From: Bacteroidales bacterium
GTDB taxonomy: Bacteria > Bacteroidota > Bacteroidia > Bacteroidales > Paludibacteraceae
Assembly (NCBI GenBank): GCA_900769555.1
Contig: CAAGHA010000105.1
Coordinates: 1-64,000, forward strand
Length of the DNA stretch: 64,000 nt
Reading direction: 5' to 3'
How positions within the stretch are numbered: the stretch's first letter is position 1; each line of letters begins with the position of its first letter. The notes under the pieces were generated by a model. That model saw only the letters and a list, made by a program, of their open reading frames with translations. It was not told the DNA's origin and ran no database searches. This document shows positions 44,510 through 54,028 of the stretch, one piece after another. Both the position numbers and the translations under genes were made by a program.

Positions 44510-44863
44510 ATGCAAATACAAATCTTAAAATCAAAGATACACCGTGTTACGGTTACGGAAGCTGATTTAAACTACATCGGAAGCATCACTATTGATGAGG
44601 AACTATTGGAAGCTGCAAATATGATTCCAAATGAAAAAGTTTACATCGTAAACAATTGCAATGGAGCTCGCTTTGAAACTTATATAATAAAAGGAGAGAG
44701 AGGATCCGGTGTTATTTGTCTTAACGGTGCTGCGGCTAGAATGGCACAAAAAGGCGATGTAATTATTATTATGTCATATGCAATTATGGACTTTGAAGAG
44801 GCGAAAACATTTAAACCGACTGTTGTTTTTCCAGATACCGCAACAAACAAGTTGATTAAATAA
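44510..44863 (+). CDS. panD: Aspartate 1-decarboxylase
   Basis: A 117-residue pyruvoyl enzyme that makes beta-alanine from aspartate. The self-cleavage site is Gly24-Ser25 in NYIGSITID; Lys9 and Tyr22, expected active-site positions, are present. CNGARFETYIIKGERGSG and NGAAARMAQKGD are typical. Co-transcribed with panC. Confidence 0.96.
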   Translation: MQIQILKSKIHRVTVTEADLNYIGSITIDEELLEAANMIPNEKVYIVNNCNGARFETYIIKGERGSGVICLNGAAARMAQKGDVIIIMSYAIMDFEEAKTFKPTVVFPDTATNKLIK

Positions 44864-44869
44864 TTTTTT

Positions 44870-44959
44870 ATTGTCAATTCTTACAAACTTAATTAGGGGT
44901 TCGCATTCCTTTTAAAAACTCCTATTTGTATCAATATAGGTTTGTAAGATTTGACAATA
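44870..44959 (+). repeat. 90-bp palindromic element after panD
   Basis: ATTGTCAATTCTTACAAAC (left) is nearly the reverse complement of GTTTGTAAGATTTGACAATA (right). The arms are about 22 bp with two mismatches. The interior holds a second hairpin (CCTAT...ATATAGG) and GGGGTTCGCATTCC. It may be a terminator for panCD or a different small mobile or regulatory element; it does not share ends with the main repeat family. Confidence 0.55.
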
Positions 44960-45041
44960 TAGTTTTAAAAACTGTCAATTTTCATTGTTGTAGATAACAA
45001 AGAATAAAATAACAATAAGTAAAATTACAATTCGCGTTTCT

Positions 45042-45102
45042 GAATATATACATAAAGAATGCTCATCAAAGTCTCTCGACTTAATTTATAGAAGTTGCCT
45101 TA
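45042..45102 (+). repeat. MITE-like repeat, right-end fragment (copy G)
   Basis: AATGCTCATCAAAGTCTCTC then GACTTAATTTATAGAAGTTGCCTT matches the right end of the long form. The left half is missing. Confidence 0.6.
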
Positions 45103-45161
45103 ATAGGATATTTCCTTTGATTAAAGTATAAACAATTCCATATATAATGACATAAAATAGT

Positions 45162-46013
45162 ATGAGAACGATTAGTAAATTAGAAATTTATGACTTAGAA
45201 AGCCAAAGTCATAAAGTAGTTAAGGTTTTACCATATTTAATTGAAGCTCCCAATTGGACACCCGATGGTAAATGGCTGATTTTTAATTCTGAAGGTAAAT
45301 TATACAAAATAGCCGTAGATGGAAATGATGAACCTCATTTAATTGAGTCGGGATTTGCAAATAAATGCAATAACGATCATGTCATTTCATCAGACGGAAA
45401 ACAAATTGCAGTCAGTCACCACGGCGAAGATGGCATCTCTCGTATCTATACACTCCCGATAGAAGGTGGAGAGCCTCAACTAATCACACCGATTGGACCA
45501 AGTTATCTTCACGGATGGAATCCTACAATGAATCAAATGACCTACTGTGCCTTTAGAGGTAATGCTCATGTCGTTCATACCATCGATTTAGAAACTGGAA
45601 TTGAAACGGCTCATACAGAAGAGAAAGATGGACTAAGTGATGGACCGGAATATAGCCCTTGCGGGAATTATATCTGGTTCAACTGGGTAAAAACAGGTCT
45701 AATGCAAGTTTGGAAGATGAAATCTGATGGTAGCGAACAAACACAAATGACTTTTGACGAAGAGTTAAACGCATGGTTCCCACACGTATCACCAGACGGT
45801 AAAAATGTAGTTTACATTGCATATCACAAAGGAGATTTGAAACCTGACGAACATCTTCCCAATAAAAATGTTTTATTACGACTCATGTCGGCAGACGGGG
45901 GAACTCCCAAAACTATAGTATCCCTCTTTGGAGGTCAAGGTACAATCAATGTTAACTCATGGTCACCCGATAGCAAACAATTCGCATTTGTCAGTTATGA
46001 ATTAGAAGATTAA
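45162..46013 (+). CDS. TolB-like beta-propeller protein, cytoplasmic
   Basis: A 283-residue protein built of WD40-like (PD40) repeats. Signatures are APNWTPDGKWLIFNS, ISSDGKQIAVS, EYSPCGNYIWFN, HVSPDGKNVVYIAY and WSPDSKQFAFVSY. No signal peptide, unlike TolB itself, so it probably stays in the cytoplasm. Function unknown; related proteins are often described as biopolymer transporter TolB-like or glycan-related. Monocistronic, with a terminator shared with the converging DUF4301 gene. Confidence 0.8.
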   Translation: MRTISKLEIYDLESQSHKVVKVLPYLIEAPNWTPDGKWLIFNSEGKLYKIAVDGNDEPHLIESGFANKCNNDHVISSDGKQIAVSHHGEDGISRIYTLPIEGGEPQLITPIGPSYLHGWNPTMNQMTYCAFRGNAHVVHTIDLETGIETAHTEEKDGLSDGPEYSPCGNYIWFNWVKTGLMQVWKMKSDGSEQTQMTFDEELNAWFPHVSPDGKNVVYIAYHKGDLKPDEHLPNKNVLLRLMSADGGTPKTIVSLFGGQGTINVNSWSPDSKQFAFVSYELED

Positions 46014-46014
46014 A

Positions 46015-46053
46015 AAAAAGAGCCTAATCGAATTTAAACGAAAAGGCTCTTTA
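46015..46053. terminator. Bidirectional terminator
   Basis: AAAGAGCC and GGCTCTTT form the stem, with A-rich and T-rich flanks. It lies between the convergent propeller and DUF4301 genes. Confidence 0.8.
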
Positions 46054-46111
46054 TAAAAACTTCAACCGAAGCTACATGATATACTCTTTAAATCCTTCCT
46101 ACAAATACAAA

Positions 46112-47626
46112 TTAACCCTGATGTACCGGACGTAATAAATCATTCACAACTTTCACCGGTGTAAATGTATCGATTGGCACTTCAACAAATAACGTATTCC
46201 AATCAGACATCGCACCATTCCACAAACCCGGTAATTCCAATGCCTTTAACTCCTTACCATCTTTAGATTTATACGAAATAAAACCTGTATTTCCATCTAT
46301 AAACTTTGTCAAATCGTACTTTTCACCACGATAATTTTTAACCGCACAAACCAAATCTACCGGATTAAAATGCGTAGAACTATTTAAAATCTCTTTTTGA
46401 GTTTCATCAGACAAATCAAATTGTGAACTTTCAAGAATTTGAGCAGAAACAGTTCCATTTGGATTTTGGCATAAGAATGGCCCTCCTCCTGGTTCCCCTT
46501 CATTTTTAACCATTCCACAAACTCTTAATGGGCGATTTAAAATCATTTTTAAATATGCAATTTTATTCTCCCGAGTATCCATTGGGTTAAATCTATTTGA
46601 GACAGATAAAGTTGTTTCACAGAAATTCAACATCTTTTGAATCTGATCATCAGAAATATCATCAGAATCTAAATATGCTTGAAACTCAAATATTTTCTTT
46701 TGCACTTTAATCAAAAGCCCGGCCAATATCGATTTATACTCTATTGTTGCTTGCTTATAAGCATCCAATGTAACATTATCAATATTTTTAATAAAGATAA
46801 TATCAGCATCAATAGAATTTAAATTTTCAATCAACGCACCATGTCCACCCGGTCTGAACAACAATTCACCATTAGAACGAAAAGGATTATTATTCATATC
46901 AACAGCAATTGTATCAGTCGAAGGTTTTTGAACAGAAAAAGATACATCATAATCAGCCCCAAAACGATATGCATAAAAATTATTTTTGGAGTCGAAAATC
47001 GATTTAAAATAAGGTAAATGTTCATTCGACACCGTAAAATGTAATTTTATCTTACCTTTCGAATCTTTTGCATACAAAGCCCCCTCCACCATATGTTCTT
47101 CAAACGGAGTTCTCGGAGCCTCTTGATAATTATGGAACAACAATAATCCTTTAGGCAAAAAACCATAATTCAGACCTTTTTTAGTCAGGAGGTTTTCTAC
47201 AATTGTTTTTTGTTTATCCAAATCCAACAGTCGGGAAATCTCTCTTCCTTCATTACGTTTACACTTTGCATTCAATTCAGAATAAAATGCGAAATCTGAA
47301 ATTCGGTCAAAAAAGGTCTTTTCAGAATCCGTCAACTCTCCTTCCGAATCCAAAAAAGCATACAAGCTTTTAAACATTCTACTTGCAGCACCAGACGCAG
47401 GAACAAACTTTACAACATCATGACTTTGAGCCAAATAACTCTTCCAACCATCTAAATAAGCAGACTTTTCATCGTCTTCAATCACAGAAATACCATCTCC
47501 AACAACAGCCGCACGTTCCACTTTCATATAGGGGAATCCCTCTTGGAAACGTTGCAATTGTTCATTGAAAGTATCCTCACTTATGCCTTTTCTATCTAAG
47601 CACTCTAAATCTTCTTTTGTTAGCAT
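46112..47626 (-). CDS. DUF4301 protein
   Basis: A 504-residue cytoplasmic protein I recognise as DUF4301. It contains KFVPASGAASRMFKSL near residue 75, LFRPGGHGALIENLN near 260 and CGMVKNEGEPGGGPF near 370. These Gly-rich loops resemble nucleotide-sugar pyrophosphorylase motifs, suggesting a nucleotidyltransferase-like fold. That is inference. No operon partners. Upstream spacer 47627-48049 has no confident feature. Confidence 0.8.
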   Translation of the reverse strand: MLTKEDLECLDRKGISEDTFNEQLQRFQEGFPYMKVERAAVVGDGISVIEDDEKSAYLDGWKSYLAQSHDVVKFVPASGAASRMFKSLYAFLDSEGELTDSEKTFFDRISDFAFYSELNAKCKRNEGREISRLLDLDKQKTIVENLLTKKGLNYGFLPKGLLLFHNYQEAPRTPFEEHMVEGALYAKDSKGKIKLHFTVSNEHLPYFKSIFDSKNNFYAYRFGADYDVSFSVQKPSTDTIAVDMNNNPFRSNGELLFRPGGHGALIENLNSIDADIIFIKNIDNVTLDAYKQATIEYKSILAGLLIKVQKKIFEFQAYLDSDDISDDQIQKMLNFCETTLSVSNRFNPMDTRENKIAYLKMILNRPLRVCGMVKNEGEPGGGPFLCQNPNGTVSAQILESSQFDLSDETQKEILNSSTHFNPVDLVCAVKNYRGEKYDLTKFIDGNTGFISYKSKDGKELKALELPGLWNGAMSDWNTLFVEVPIDTFTPVKVVNDLLRPVHQG

Positions 47627-48049
47627 AGGCTTTGATTTTTAAATTTATTTCTGCTAATATACAAAATTAAATCGACAACTCTCACTTAAAAATAAAAAAG
47701 TTACCTTAAATTTGTAGAAATATTTTATTTTACCATTTCAATAAGAATACATTTAAATAGAGATGAGGGATATAAATTCACATTGCGAAATTTTTGAATT
47801 CATTTCGAGTCGATTGCAGTGCGAAAGAAAGAAGCAATGCGAGAACTACGACCAACAAACAAATAGCAAGTTGCCGAAAGAAATCAAAAGGATCCAAAAG
47901 TTTATCGACCTACTTTTATACTTTATCAAAAGTAAAATGGTAAATATTATATAAAAACTCACCTAAAATGGTTCAACGCATTCTGAAGTAAAATTTGACA
48001 TCAAATAGAATTATCAAATTTACAATAGATTACAAAAACAAGGAATTTC

Positions 48050-48976
48050 ATGAAAAAAAAAAGATACAACGATTACTCATCTTATCTAAGTCAGATTTTC
48101 CCTCAAAGAATACAAAAAATATCTGTCAATGCAGGATTTACATGTCCAAATCGAGATGGGAAAATAGGGTTTGGAGGATGTACCTATTGTAACAACCAAA
48201 CCTTTCACCCCGATTATTGTCAACCACACAAGAGTATCACCCAACAATTAGAAGAAGGAATTCAATTTTTTAGAAAAAAATATACAGATCAACGTTACTT
48301 AGCATACTTTCAAGCATACACCAACACATACGACTCTCTAAATAATCTCATTTTAAAATACGAAGAGGCACTATCCCACCCTTTAGTAAACGGAATTGTT
48401 ATCGGAACTCGTCCGGATTGTATAAATGAAGAGTTATTAAACTATCTCTCCGAGCTATCAAAATCAAAATACGTAATGATAGAATACGGAGTTGAATCCA
48501 CTAGCGATGAGACCTTAAAATTGATAAACAGAGGGCATGATTTTGCAACAGCCCAAAGGGCAATTATTGCAACGTCAGAAAGAGGAATATCAACCGGAGT
48601 TCATTTAATTTTAGGCCTTCCTAAAGAAAGCACTGAAACCATTTTAGAACATGCAAAAAAAATTTCAGAATTACCTGTAACATGCATAAAACTGCATCAA
48701 TTACAATTAATCAAAGGGACAAAAATGGCACAACAATTCGAAGAAAATCCGGAATGGTTCCACCTTTATAGTGCAGAAGAATACATCGAACTTGCAATTG
48801 ATTTTATAGAACGAATAAACCCTCAATTTGTGGTAGAAAGGTTTATTTCTCAATCTCCTACCGAACTACTACTAAAACCATCTTGGGGATTGAAAAATTT
48901 TGAATTTACAGCAAAATTAGAAAAACGAATAAAAGAGAGAGATACATATCAGGGCATTTTATTCAAAAAACAATAA
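48050..48976 (+). CDS. Radical SAM protein, TIGR01212/YhcC family
   Basis: A 308-residue radical SAM enzyme. Cluster ligands lie in CPNRDGKIGFGGCTYC, the extended spacing typical of this family (compare E. coli YhcC). EYGVESTSDETLKLINRGHD and GLPKESTETILEHAKKI follow. The substrate is not established, though tRNA or protein modification is often proposed. The stretch 47627-48049 before it carries only a repeat-like end (CTCACCT near 47960). Confidence 0.88.
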   Translation: MKKKRYNDYSSYLSQIFPQRIQKISVNAGFTCPNRDGKIGFGGCTYCNNQTFHPDYCQPHKSITQQLEEGIQFFRKKYTDQRYLAYFQAYTNTYDSLNNLILKYEEALSHPLVNGIVIGTRPDCINEELLNYLSELSKSKYVMIEYGVESTSDETLKLINRGHDFATAQRAIIATSERGISTGVHLILGLPKESTETILEHAKKISELPVTCIKLHQLQLIKGTKMAQQFEENPEWFHLYSAEEYIELAIDFIERINPQFVVERFISQSPTELLLKPSWGLKNFEFTAKLEKRIKERDTYQGILFKKQ

Positions 48977-49037
48977 AAAAATAGAAACGAACAAAGAGAA
49001 AATAATGAATTTTATTTTAAATTCAACAAATAAAAAG

Positions 49038-49045
49038 TATCTTTG
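49038..49045 (+). promoter_or_regulatory. -7 element of the aminotransferase operon
   Basis: TATCTTTG matches TAnnTTTG. The leader of about 95 bases holds a small hairpin AGGCAAATGCCT (49059-49070). Confidence 0.55.
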
Positions 49046-49143
49046 TAGATTATAACAAGGCAAATGCCTAAAAGTACAATTAAGTTTAAGTTAAATAGTT
49101 AACATACAAATAAGGGATTAAATTCCTTTTATACATACGACAT

Positions 49144-50343
49144 ATGCCACAAACATCAAAGAGAGGTCAGATAATGCCGGAATCGCCAATTAGAAAATTG
49201 GTTCCACTTTCGGATAAAGCAAAAGAAAGAGGGATAAAAGTATATCACCTAAACATTGGTCAGCCCGACCTTAAAACACCTACAGTTGCATTAGAATCGC
49301 TAAAAACAATCAATAGAGATATTCTTGAGTATAGTCCCAGCGATGGTATTAAAAGTTTAAGAAAGAAATTAGCTGAATATTATCAAAAGTTCAAAATCAA
49401 TGTAACTAGTGATGACATTATCATCACATGCGGGGGGTCAGAGGCTGTAAATTTTGCCTTTATGTCTTGCTTGGATCCGGGAGATGAAATTATTGTTCCC
49501 GAGCCTGCATATGCCAACTATACAGCATTTGCCATTGCTGCAGGCGCAACAATCAAACCAATCGTCTCTACGATTGAAGAAGGCTTTGCACTTCCTCATA
49601 TAGAAAAATTTGAAGAGATGATAACACCTCGAACAAAAGGAATCTTAATATGCAATCCAAACAATCCGACCGGATATTTATACACCCAAAAGGAGATGAA
49701 TAAAATTCGTGATTTGGTAAAAAAATATGATTTATATCTATTTTCGGATGAGGTTTATCGAGAATTCTGTTACACAGGAGCTCCCTATATTTCAGCATTT
49801 CATTTGGAGGGAATAGAAGATAACGTAATTTTGTTTGATTCTGTTTCGAAAAGATATAGTGAATGTGGTATTAGAATTGGGGCATTGGTTACTAAAAATG
49901 CAGAAGTCAGAAAAAGTGTAATGAAATTTTGTCAAGCAAGATTAAGTCCTCCGCTAATAGGACAAATCGTTGCAGAAGCCTCAATGGATACACCAGAAGA
50001 GTATATGTTGGAGATGTATAATGAATATGTTGAACGTCGTAAGTACCTTATAGACGGACTAAATCGTATTCCCGGAGTCTATTCTCCAATCCCAATGGGA
50101 GCATTTTACACCGTTGCAAGGTTACCAATCGATGACTCCGATAAATTCTGTGCATGGTTATTAAGTGACTTCGAATACGAAGGTCAGACCGTAATGATGG
50201 CTCCGGCTTCAGGATTTTACACAGGAGATGGCATTGGGAAAAATGAAGTCAGACTTGCCTATGTATTAGAAAAAGAAGAGTTGTCAAAAGCTCTCTTTGT
50301 CTTAAAAAAAGCATTAGAAGTATATCCGGGGCGAACAATTTAA
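49144..50343 (+). CDS. Class I/II PLP aminotransferase
   Basis: A 399-residue aminotransferase of the aspartate/aromatic fold type I. NIGQPDLKTP is near the N-terminus, then CNPNNPTGYLY, SDEVYREF, and the PLP lysine in FDSVSKRYSECGIRIG (about residue 236). Substrate cannot be fixed from motifs; aspartate or another alpha-amino acid is likely. The permease gene starts 22 bases downstream, followed by tgt and an LptF/G-like gene, in one tight run. Confidence 0.88.
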   Translation: MPQTSKRGQIMPESPIRKLVPLSDKAKERGIKVYHLNIGQPDLKTPTVALESLKTINRDILEYSPSDGIKSLRKKLAEYYQKFKINVTSDDIIITCGGSEAVNFAFMSCLDPGDEIIVPEPAYANYTAFAIAAGATIKPIVSTIEEGFALPHIEKFEEMITPRTKGILICNPNNPTGYLYTQKEMNKIRDLVKKYDLYLFSDEVYREFCYTGAPYISAFHLEGIEDNVILFDSVSKRYSECGIRIGALVTKNAEVRKSVMKFCQARLSPPLIGQIVAEASMDTPEEYMLEMYNEYVERRKYLIDGLNRIPGVYSPIPMGAFYTVARLPIDDSDKFCAWLLSDFEYEGQTVMMAPASGFYTGDGIGKNEVRLAYVLEKEELSKALFVLKKALEVYPGRTI

Positions 50344-50365
50344 TGTTCCATAAAAAAGGCGAACT

Positions 50366-51613
50366 ATGAAGTTTGAATTTTTTATTGCCAAACGAATACA
50401 ATTTAATAAGGAGGGAGAACGAAAAATCTCCCGTCCTATCGTCCGATTAACAAAAGGAGGAATTGCTTTAAGTTTAGCAGTTATGCTCCTATCAGTAGGA
50501 ATTGTTGTCGGATTTAAACAAGAAGTTCGTAACAAACTAATCGGATTTGGCTCTCATATTCAAATTTCATCCTCGTTTACCAATCACACCTATAAGACAC
50601 AAGCATTAAGAATAGACTCAACACTAACGAGTAGAATTGAAGAGTTACCAAATGTAAAACATGCTCAACCTTTTGCCACTCAACCTGGGATTATCAAGGT
50701 AGATGGTAATTTTCAAGGAATTGTACTAAAGGGGATTGACGAAAATTTCGATTGGTCATTTTTTAAAAACTACTTGGTAGAAGGAGATATTTTTCAGATT
50801 ACTGATAGTGCAACAGATAATCGTACACTAATATCAAAAAAAATCTCAGACATATTACAACTGAAAGTAGGAGATAAATTTTTTACCTACTTTATCATTG
50901 ATGGAAAAGTTCGTGTTCGACCTTTTATTGTCAACGGAATCTACACCACAGGATTCTCTGATTATGATAAAATTTTTATACTTGGAGATTTAAAACACAT
51001 TCGCAAACTAAACAAATGGGCAGAAAACGAATGTAGCGGAATTGAAGTGCAAATTTCTGATTTTTCACTTATTGATGATGTCCAAGAATCACTTTTCAAC
51101 ATTATTGGAAACAGAACTGATGAAGCCGGGAATTACTATATGATGAAAAGCATTCAACAAACTAATCCTCAAATATTTGGATGGTTAGACTTACTAAATA
51201 CGAATGTAGTGATTATTCTCATTCTAATGATTGCAGTCGCAAGTTTTACGATGATATCAGGATTATTGATATTAGTATTAGATCGTACTAATATGATTGG
51301 AATATTAAAAGCGTTAGGAGCAACCAATCAATCCATAAAAAAAATTTTTCTTTACCACACATTGTTAATGGTTGGGAAAGGGATGCTTTGGGGTAATATT
51401 ATCGGATTATTATTAATCTTTTTACAAAAGAAATTTGAGATTATCAAGTTAGATCCGGAAATGTATTATGTTGATTTTGTTCCTATAGAGCTTTCAATCA
51501 CCAATTTACTGTTAATAAACTTGGGAACTATTATGGTATCTTATTTAGTATTAAGATTATCTACCCATATTATCACTAGAATATCTCCAATAAAAGCAAT
51601 TCGATTCGAATAA
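50366..51613 (+). CDS. ABC permease, LolC/LolE-FtsX type
   Basis: A 415-residue inner-membrane permease. One N-terminal helix (about 30-52), a large periplasmic domain (about 53-270), then three helices in an FtsX-type domain (about 275-405). It starts KFEFFIAKRIQF, as LolE-like proteins do. Likely role: releasing lipoproteins from the inner membrane for transport outward, with an ATPase LolD encoded elsewhere. Placed in an operon with an LptF/G-like permease. Confidence 0.85.
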   Translation: MKFEFFIAKRIQFNKEGERKISRPIVRLTKGGIALSLAVMLLSVGIVVGFKQEVRNKLIGFGSHIQISSSFTNHTYKTQALRIDSTLTSRIEELPNVKHAQPFATQPGIIKVDGNFQGIVLKGIDENFDWSFFKNYLVEGDIFQITDSATDNRTLISKKISDILQLKVGDKFFTYFIIDGKVRVRPFIVNGIYTTGFSDYDKIFILGDLKHIRKLNKWAENECSGIEVQISDFSLIDDVQESLFNIIGNRTDEAGNYYMMKSIQQTNPQIFGWLDLLNTNVVIILILMIAVASFTMISGLLILVLDRTNMIGILKALGATNQSIKKIFLYHTLLMVGKGMLWGNIIGLLLIFLQKKFEIIKLDPEMYYVDFVPIELSITNLLLINLGTIMVSYLVLRLSTHIITRISPIKAIRFE

Positions 51614-51619
51614 TTTTTC

Positions 51620-51627
51620 TAACTTTG
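51620..51627 (+). promoter_or_regulatory. -7 element directly before tgt
   Basis: TAACTTTG matches TAnnTTTG and ends four bases before the tgt ATG. If active, the mRNA would be leaderless or nearly so. Confidence 0.4.
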
Positions 51628-51631
51628 TAGC

Positions 51632-52762
51632 ATGCAATTTCAATTACAACACACAGATTTAAATAGTAACGCAAGAGCCGGCAAATTGATTACCGACCAT
51701 GGTGAAATAGAAACACCAATATTTATGCCGGTAGGTACAGTTGGTTCGGTAAAAGCGGTACATCAAAAAGAATTAAAAGAAGATATTCAAGCCCAGATAA
51801 TTTTGGGGAATACTTATCATCTCTACTTACGTCCTGGCTTAGACATATTAGAAAAAGCCGGAGGACTGCATCGTTTTAATGGCTGGGATAGACCAATATT
51901 AACAGATAGCGGAGGATTTCAAGTATTCTCTCTGACAGGAATAAGAAAACTTACCGAAGAAGGATGTACGTTTCAATCACATATTGATGGGTCACGCCAT
52001 ATTTTCACTCCGGAAAATGTAGTAGACACGCAACGCATTATTGGAGCAGATATAATTATGGCATTAGATGAATGCACCCCAGGTACAGCCGATTATAATT
52101 ACGCAAAAAAATCATTAGAGAGAACACAACGTTGGTTAACAAGAGGATTAAAACGTTTTGATGAGACTGAAGCAAAATATGGTTATAGTCAAACTTTCTT
52201 TCCTATTGTACAAGGATGTACATACAAAGATTTACGTAAACGCTCTGCAGAATTTGTTGCAGAACAAAATCGAGAAGGAAATGCGATCGGAGGATTGGCT
52301 GTAGGAGAACCGGCAGAAGTCATGTATGAAATGATAGAAGTAGTTAATGAGATTCTACCCCAAGATAAGCCTCGATACTTAATGGGAGTTGGAACACCTA
52401 TTAATATTTTAGAAGCAATAGAACGAGGTGTAGATATGTTCGATTGCGTAATGCCGACGAGAAACGGACGAAATGGCATGCTATTTACAAAATATGGAAC
52501 TATGAATATGCGCAACAAGAAGTGGGCGGATGACTTTTCTCCAATAGATCCAGAAGGAGCCTCGTATGTTGACACGGCTTATACAAAGGCATATTTAAGA
52601 CACCTTTTTGTATCCAACGAATTACTTGGCATGCAAATTGCATCTATACATAACTTAGCCTTTTATTTATGGTTGGTAAAAGAAGCAAGAAAACACATCA
52701 TTGCAGGAGATTTTTCACAATGGAAAAATCAAATGGTAAATCAAATGAACAATCGATTATAA
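51632..52762 (+). CDS. tgt: Queuine tRNA-ribosyltransferase without the zinc cysteines
   Basis: A 376-residue TIM-barrel enzyme exchanging guanine 34 for preQ1 in GUN-anticodon tRNAs. LTDSGGFQVFSL, GGLAVGEPAEVMYEMIE and FDCVMPTRNGRNG (nucleophile Asp) are intact. The zinc site, normally CxCxxC near residue 305, reads DPEGASYVDTAY: all three Cys are replaced by Gly, Ser and Asp. The downstream His region (LRHLF) remains. Probably still active, with the zinc replaced by other packing, but this is untested. Confidence 0.93.
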   Translation: MQFQLQHTDLNSNARAGKLITDHGEIETPIFMPVGTVGSVKAVHQKELKEDIQAQIILGNTYHLYLRPGLDILEKAGGLHRFNGWDRPILTDSGGFQVFSLTGIRKLTEEGCTFQSHIDGSRHIFTPENVVDTQRIIGADIIMALDECTPGTADYNYAKKSLERTQRWLTRGLKRFDETEAKYGYSQTFFPIVQGCTYKDLRKRSAEFVAEQNREGNAIGGLAVGEPAEVMYEMIEVVNEILPQDKPRYLMGVGTPINILEAIERGVDMFDCVMPTRNGRNGMLFTKYGTMNMRNKKWADDFSPIDPEGASYVDTAYTKAYLRHLFVSNELLGMQIASIHNLAFYLWLVKEARKHIIAGDFSQWKNQMVNQMNNRL

Positions 52763-52763
52763 A

Positions 52764-53843
52764 ATGAAATTAAAACAATTTGACATCTACATAATAAAGA
52801 AGTTCTTAGGTACCTATTTTTTATCGATTTTATTGATAATTAGCATTGCTGTGGTCTTCGATATTTCAGAAAAATTAGATAATTTCATAGAAAATGACGC
52901 TCCGTTAAGTGCCATTATTATTGATTATTACCTCAATTTCATCCCTTATTATGCTAATTTATTTAGTCCATTGTTTACGTTTATCGCTGTAATATTCTTT
53001 ACATCAAAAATGGCAGACAACTCAGAAATCATTGCAACATTTGCATCCGGAATAAGTTTTCACAGAATGATTGTTCCTTATATGATTTCAGCTGCAATTA
53101 TTGCTTCTATCTCTTTTGTTTTAGGAGGTTACGTAATTCCTCCTGCCAATAAAATTCGTATCGATTTTCAAGAAGAATACGTAAGAAAGAAAAAGAAAGA
53201 CTTTGTTTCAAAATTACAAATAAAAGTCTCTCCGAATGAAATTCTGTATGTTGACTATTTCGACCATACAGAAAATACCGGACATAGGGTCTCTCTAGAT
53301 AAATTTTCAGGGAAAACTTTGGTTTCAAGAATCACCGGTCATCGTTTAATTTATGACACTTCTAATGTTTGGAAAATAACAAGATATACACAACGAGAAT
53401 TTAATGGATTATATGAAAATATCTACCAAGGAGATACCATTGTAAAAGAGATAAATATCATTCCTGAAGATCTTTTAGTATTTCCAACAATGCATGAACA
53501 GATGAATAATAGTGAACTTTCAGCCTATATAAAAAGACAAAAAGCGAGAGGATTTGGGAATATTAAAAATTTTGAGATTGAATATGAAAAACGTTTTTCA
53601 TTTCCTTTTGCAGCATTTATCTTAACAATAATAGGGGTTTCATTATCTTCAAAAAAGGTTAAAGGAGGAATGGGAATAAATTTAGGTATAGGATTATTAT
53701 TGAGTATAACCTACATTTTATTTGGCGAAATATCATCCACATTTACTGTAAATGGTAGTTTTCCACCATTTTTAGCTGTATGGTTACCAAATATTGTTTT
53801 CTCGATAATTGCAATATATCTTTATAAGAAAGCACCTAAATAG
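52764..53843 (+). CDS. LptF/LptG-family permease (YjgP/YjgQ)
   Basis: A 359-residue inner-membrane permease. Three N-terminal helices (about 10-35, 55-80, 100-125), a periplasmic beta-jellyroll (about 130-265) and three C-terminal helices. FSPLFTFIAVIFFTSKMADNSEI is the family hallmark. It is part of the LPS export machine with LptB and LptC. It starts one base after the tgt stop, so the genes are tightly coupled. LptF versus LptG cannot be decided. Confidence 0.88.
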   Translation: MKLKQFDIYIIKKFLGTYFLSILLIISIAVVFDISEKLDNFIENDAPLSAIIIDYYLNFIPYYANLFSPLFTFIAVIFFTSKMADNSEIIATFASGISFHRMIVPYMISAAIIASISFVLGGYVIPPANKIRIDFQEEYVRKKKKDFVSKLQIKVSPNEILYVDYFDHTENTGHRVSLDKFSGKTLVSRITGHRLIYDTSNVWKITRYTQREFNGLYENIYQGDTIVKEINIIPEDLLVFPTMHEQMNNSELSAYIKRQKARGFGNIKNFEIEYEKRFSFPFAAFILTIIGVSLSSKKVKGGMGINLGIGLLLSITYILFGEISSTFTVNGSFPPFLAVWLPNIVFSIIAIYLYKKAPK

Positions 53844-53899
53844 TTTCAGTTATGAACTCTTTAGTACTTTTTAGATATTGTTTGTCAGTCGGTTACAGT

Positions 53900-53920
53900 A
53901 CACGTACTGCACCCTTCTTT
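53900..53920 (+). promoter_or_regulatory. Small palindrome before the second carboxyltransferase gene
   Basis: CAGTAC-AC-GTACTG, with further pairing of GGT and ACC at the edges. It sits in the 185-base spacer after the LptF/G-like gene and may be a REP-like hairpin. Nothing else is evident in that spacer. Confidence 0.4.
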
Positions 53921-54028
53921 CGCAAAGCAATCAACTCAAAATAAATTCAAAAACTACGCAAAATGAATTAATAGAACCCTTCTTGAATTTATAAAGAATC
54001 GAATATCCTAATTAATAAATTTGAAATA

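Noticed and set aside
47763..47954. 63-codon frame in the DUF4301-radical SAM spacer
   Set aside because: No promoter, ribosome site or family resemblance; AT-rich Lys/Asn composition. The spacer 47627-48049 otherwise shows only a worn repeat-like end.
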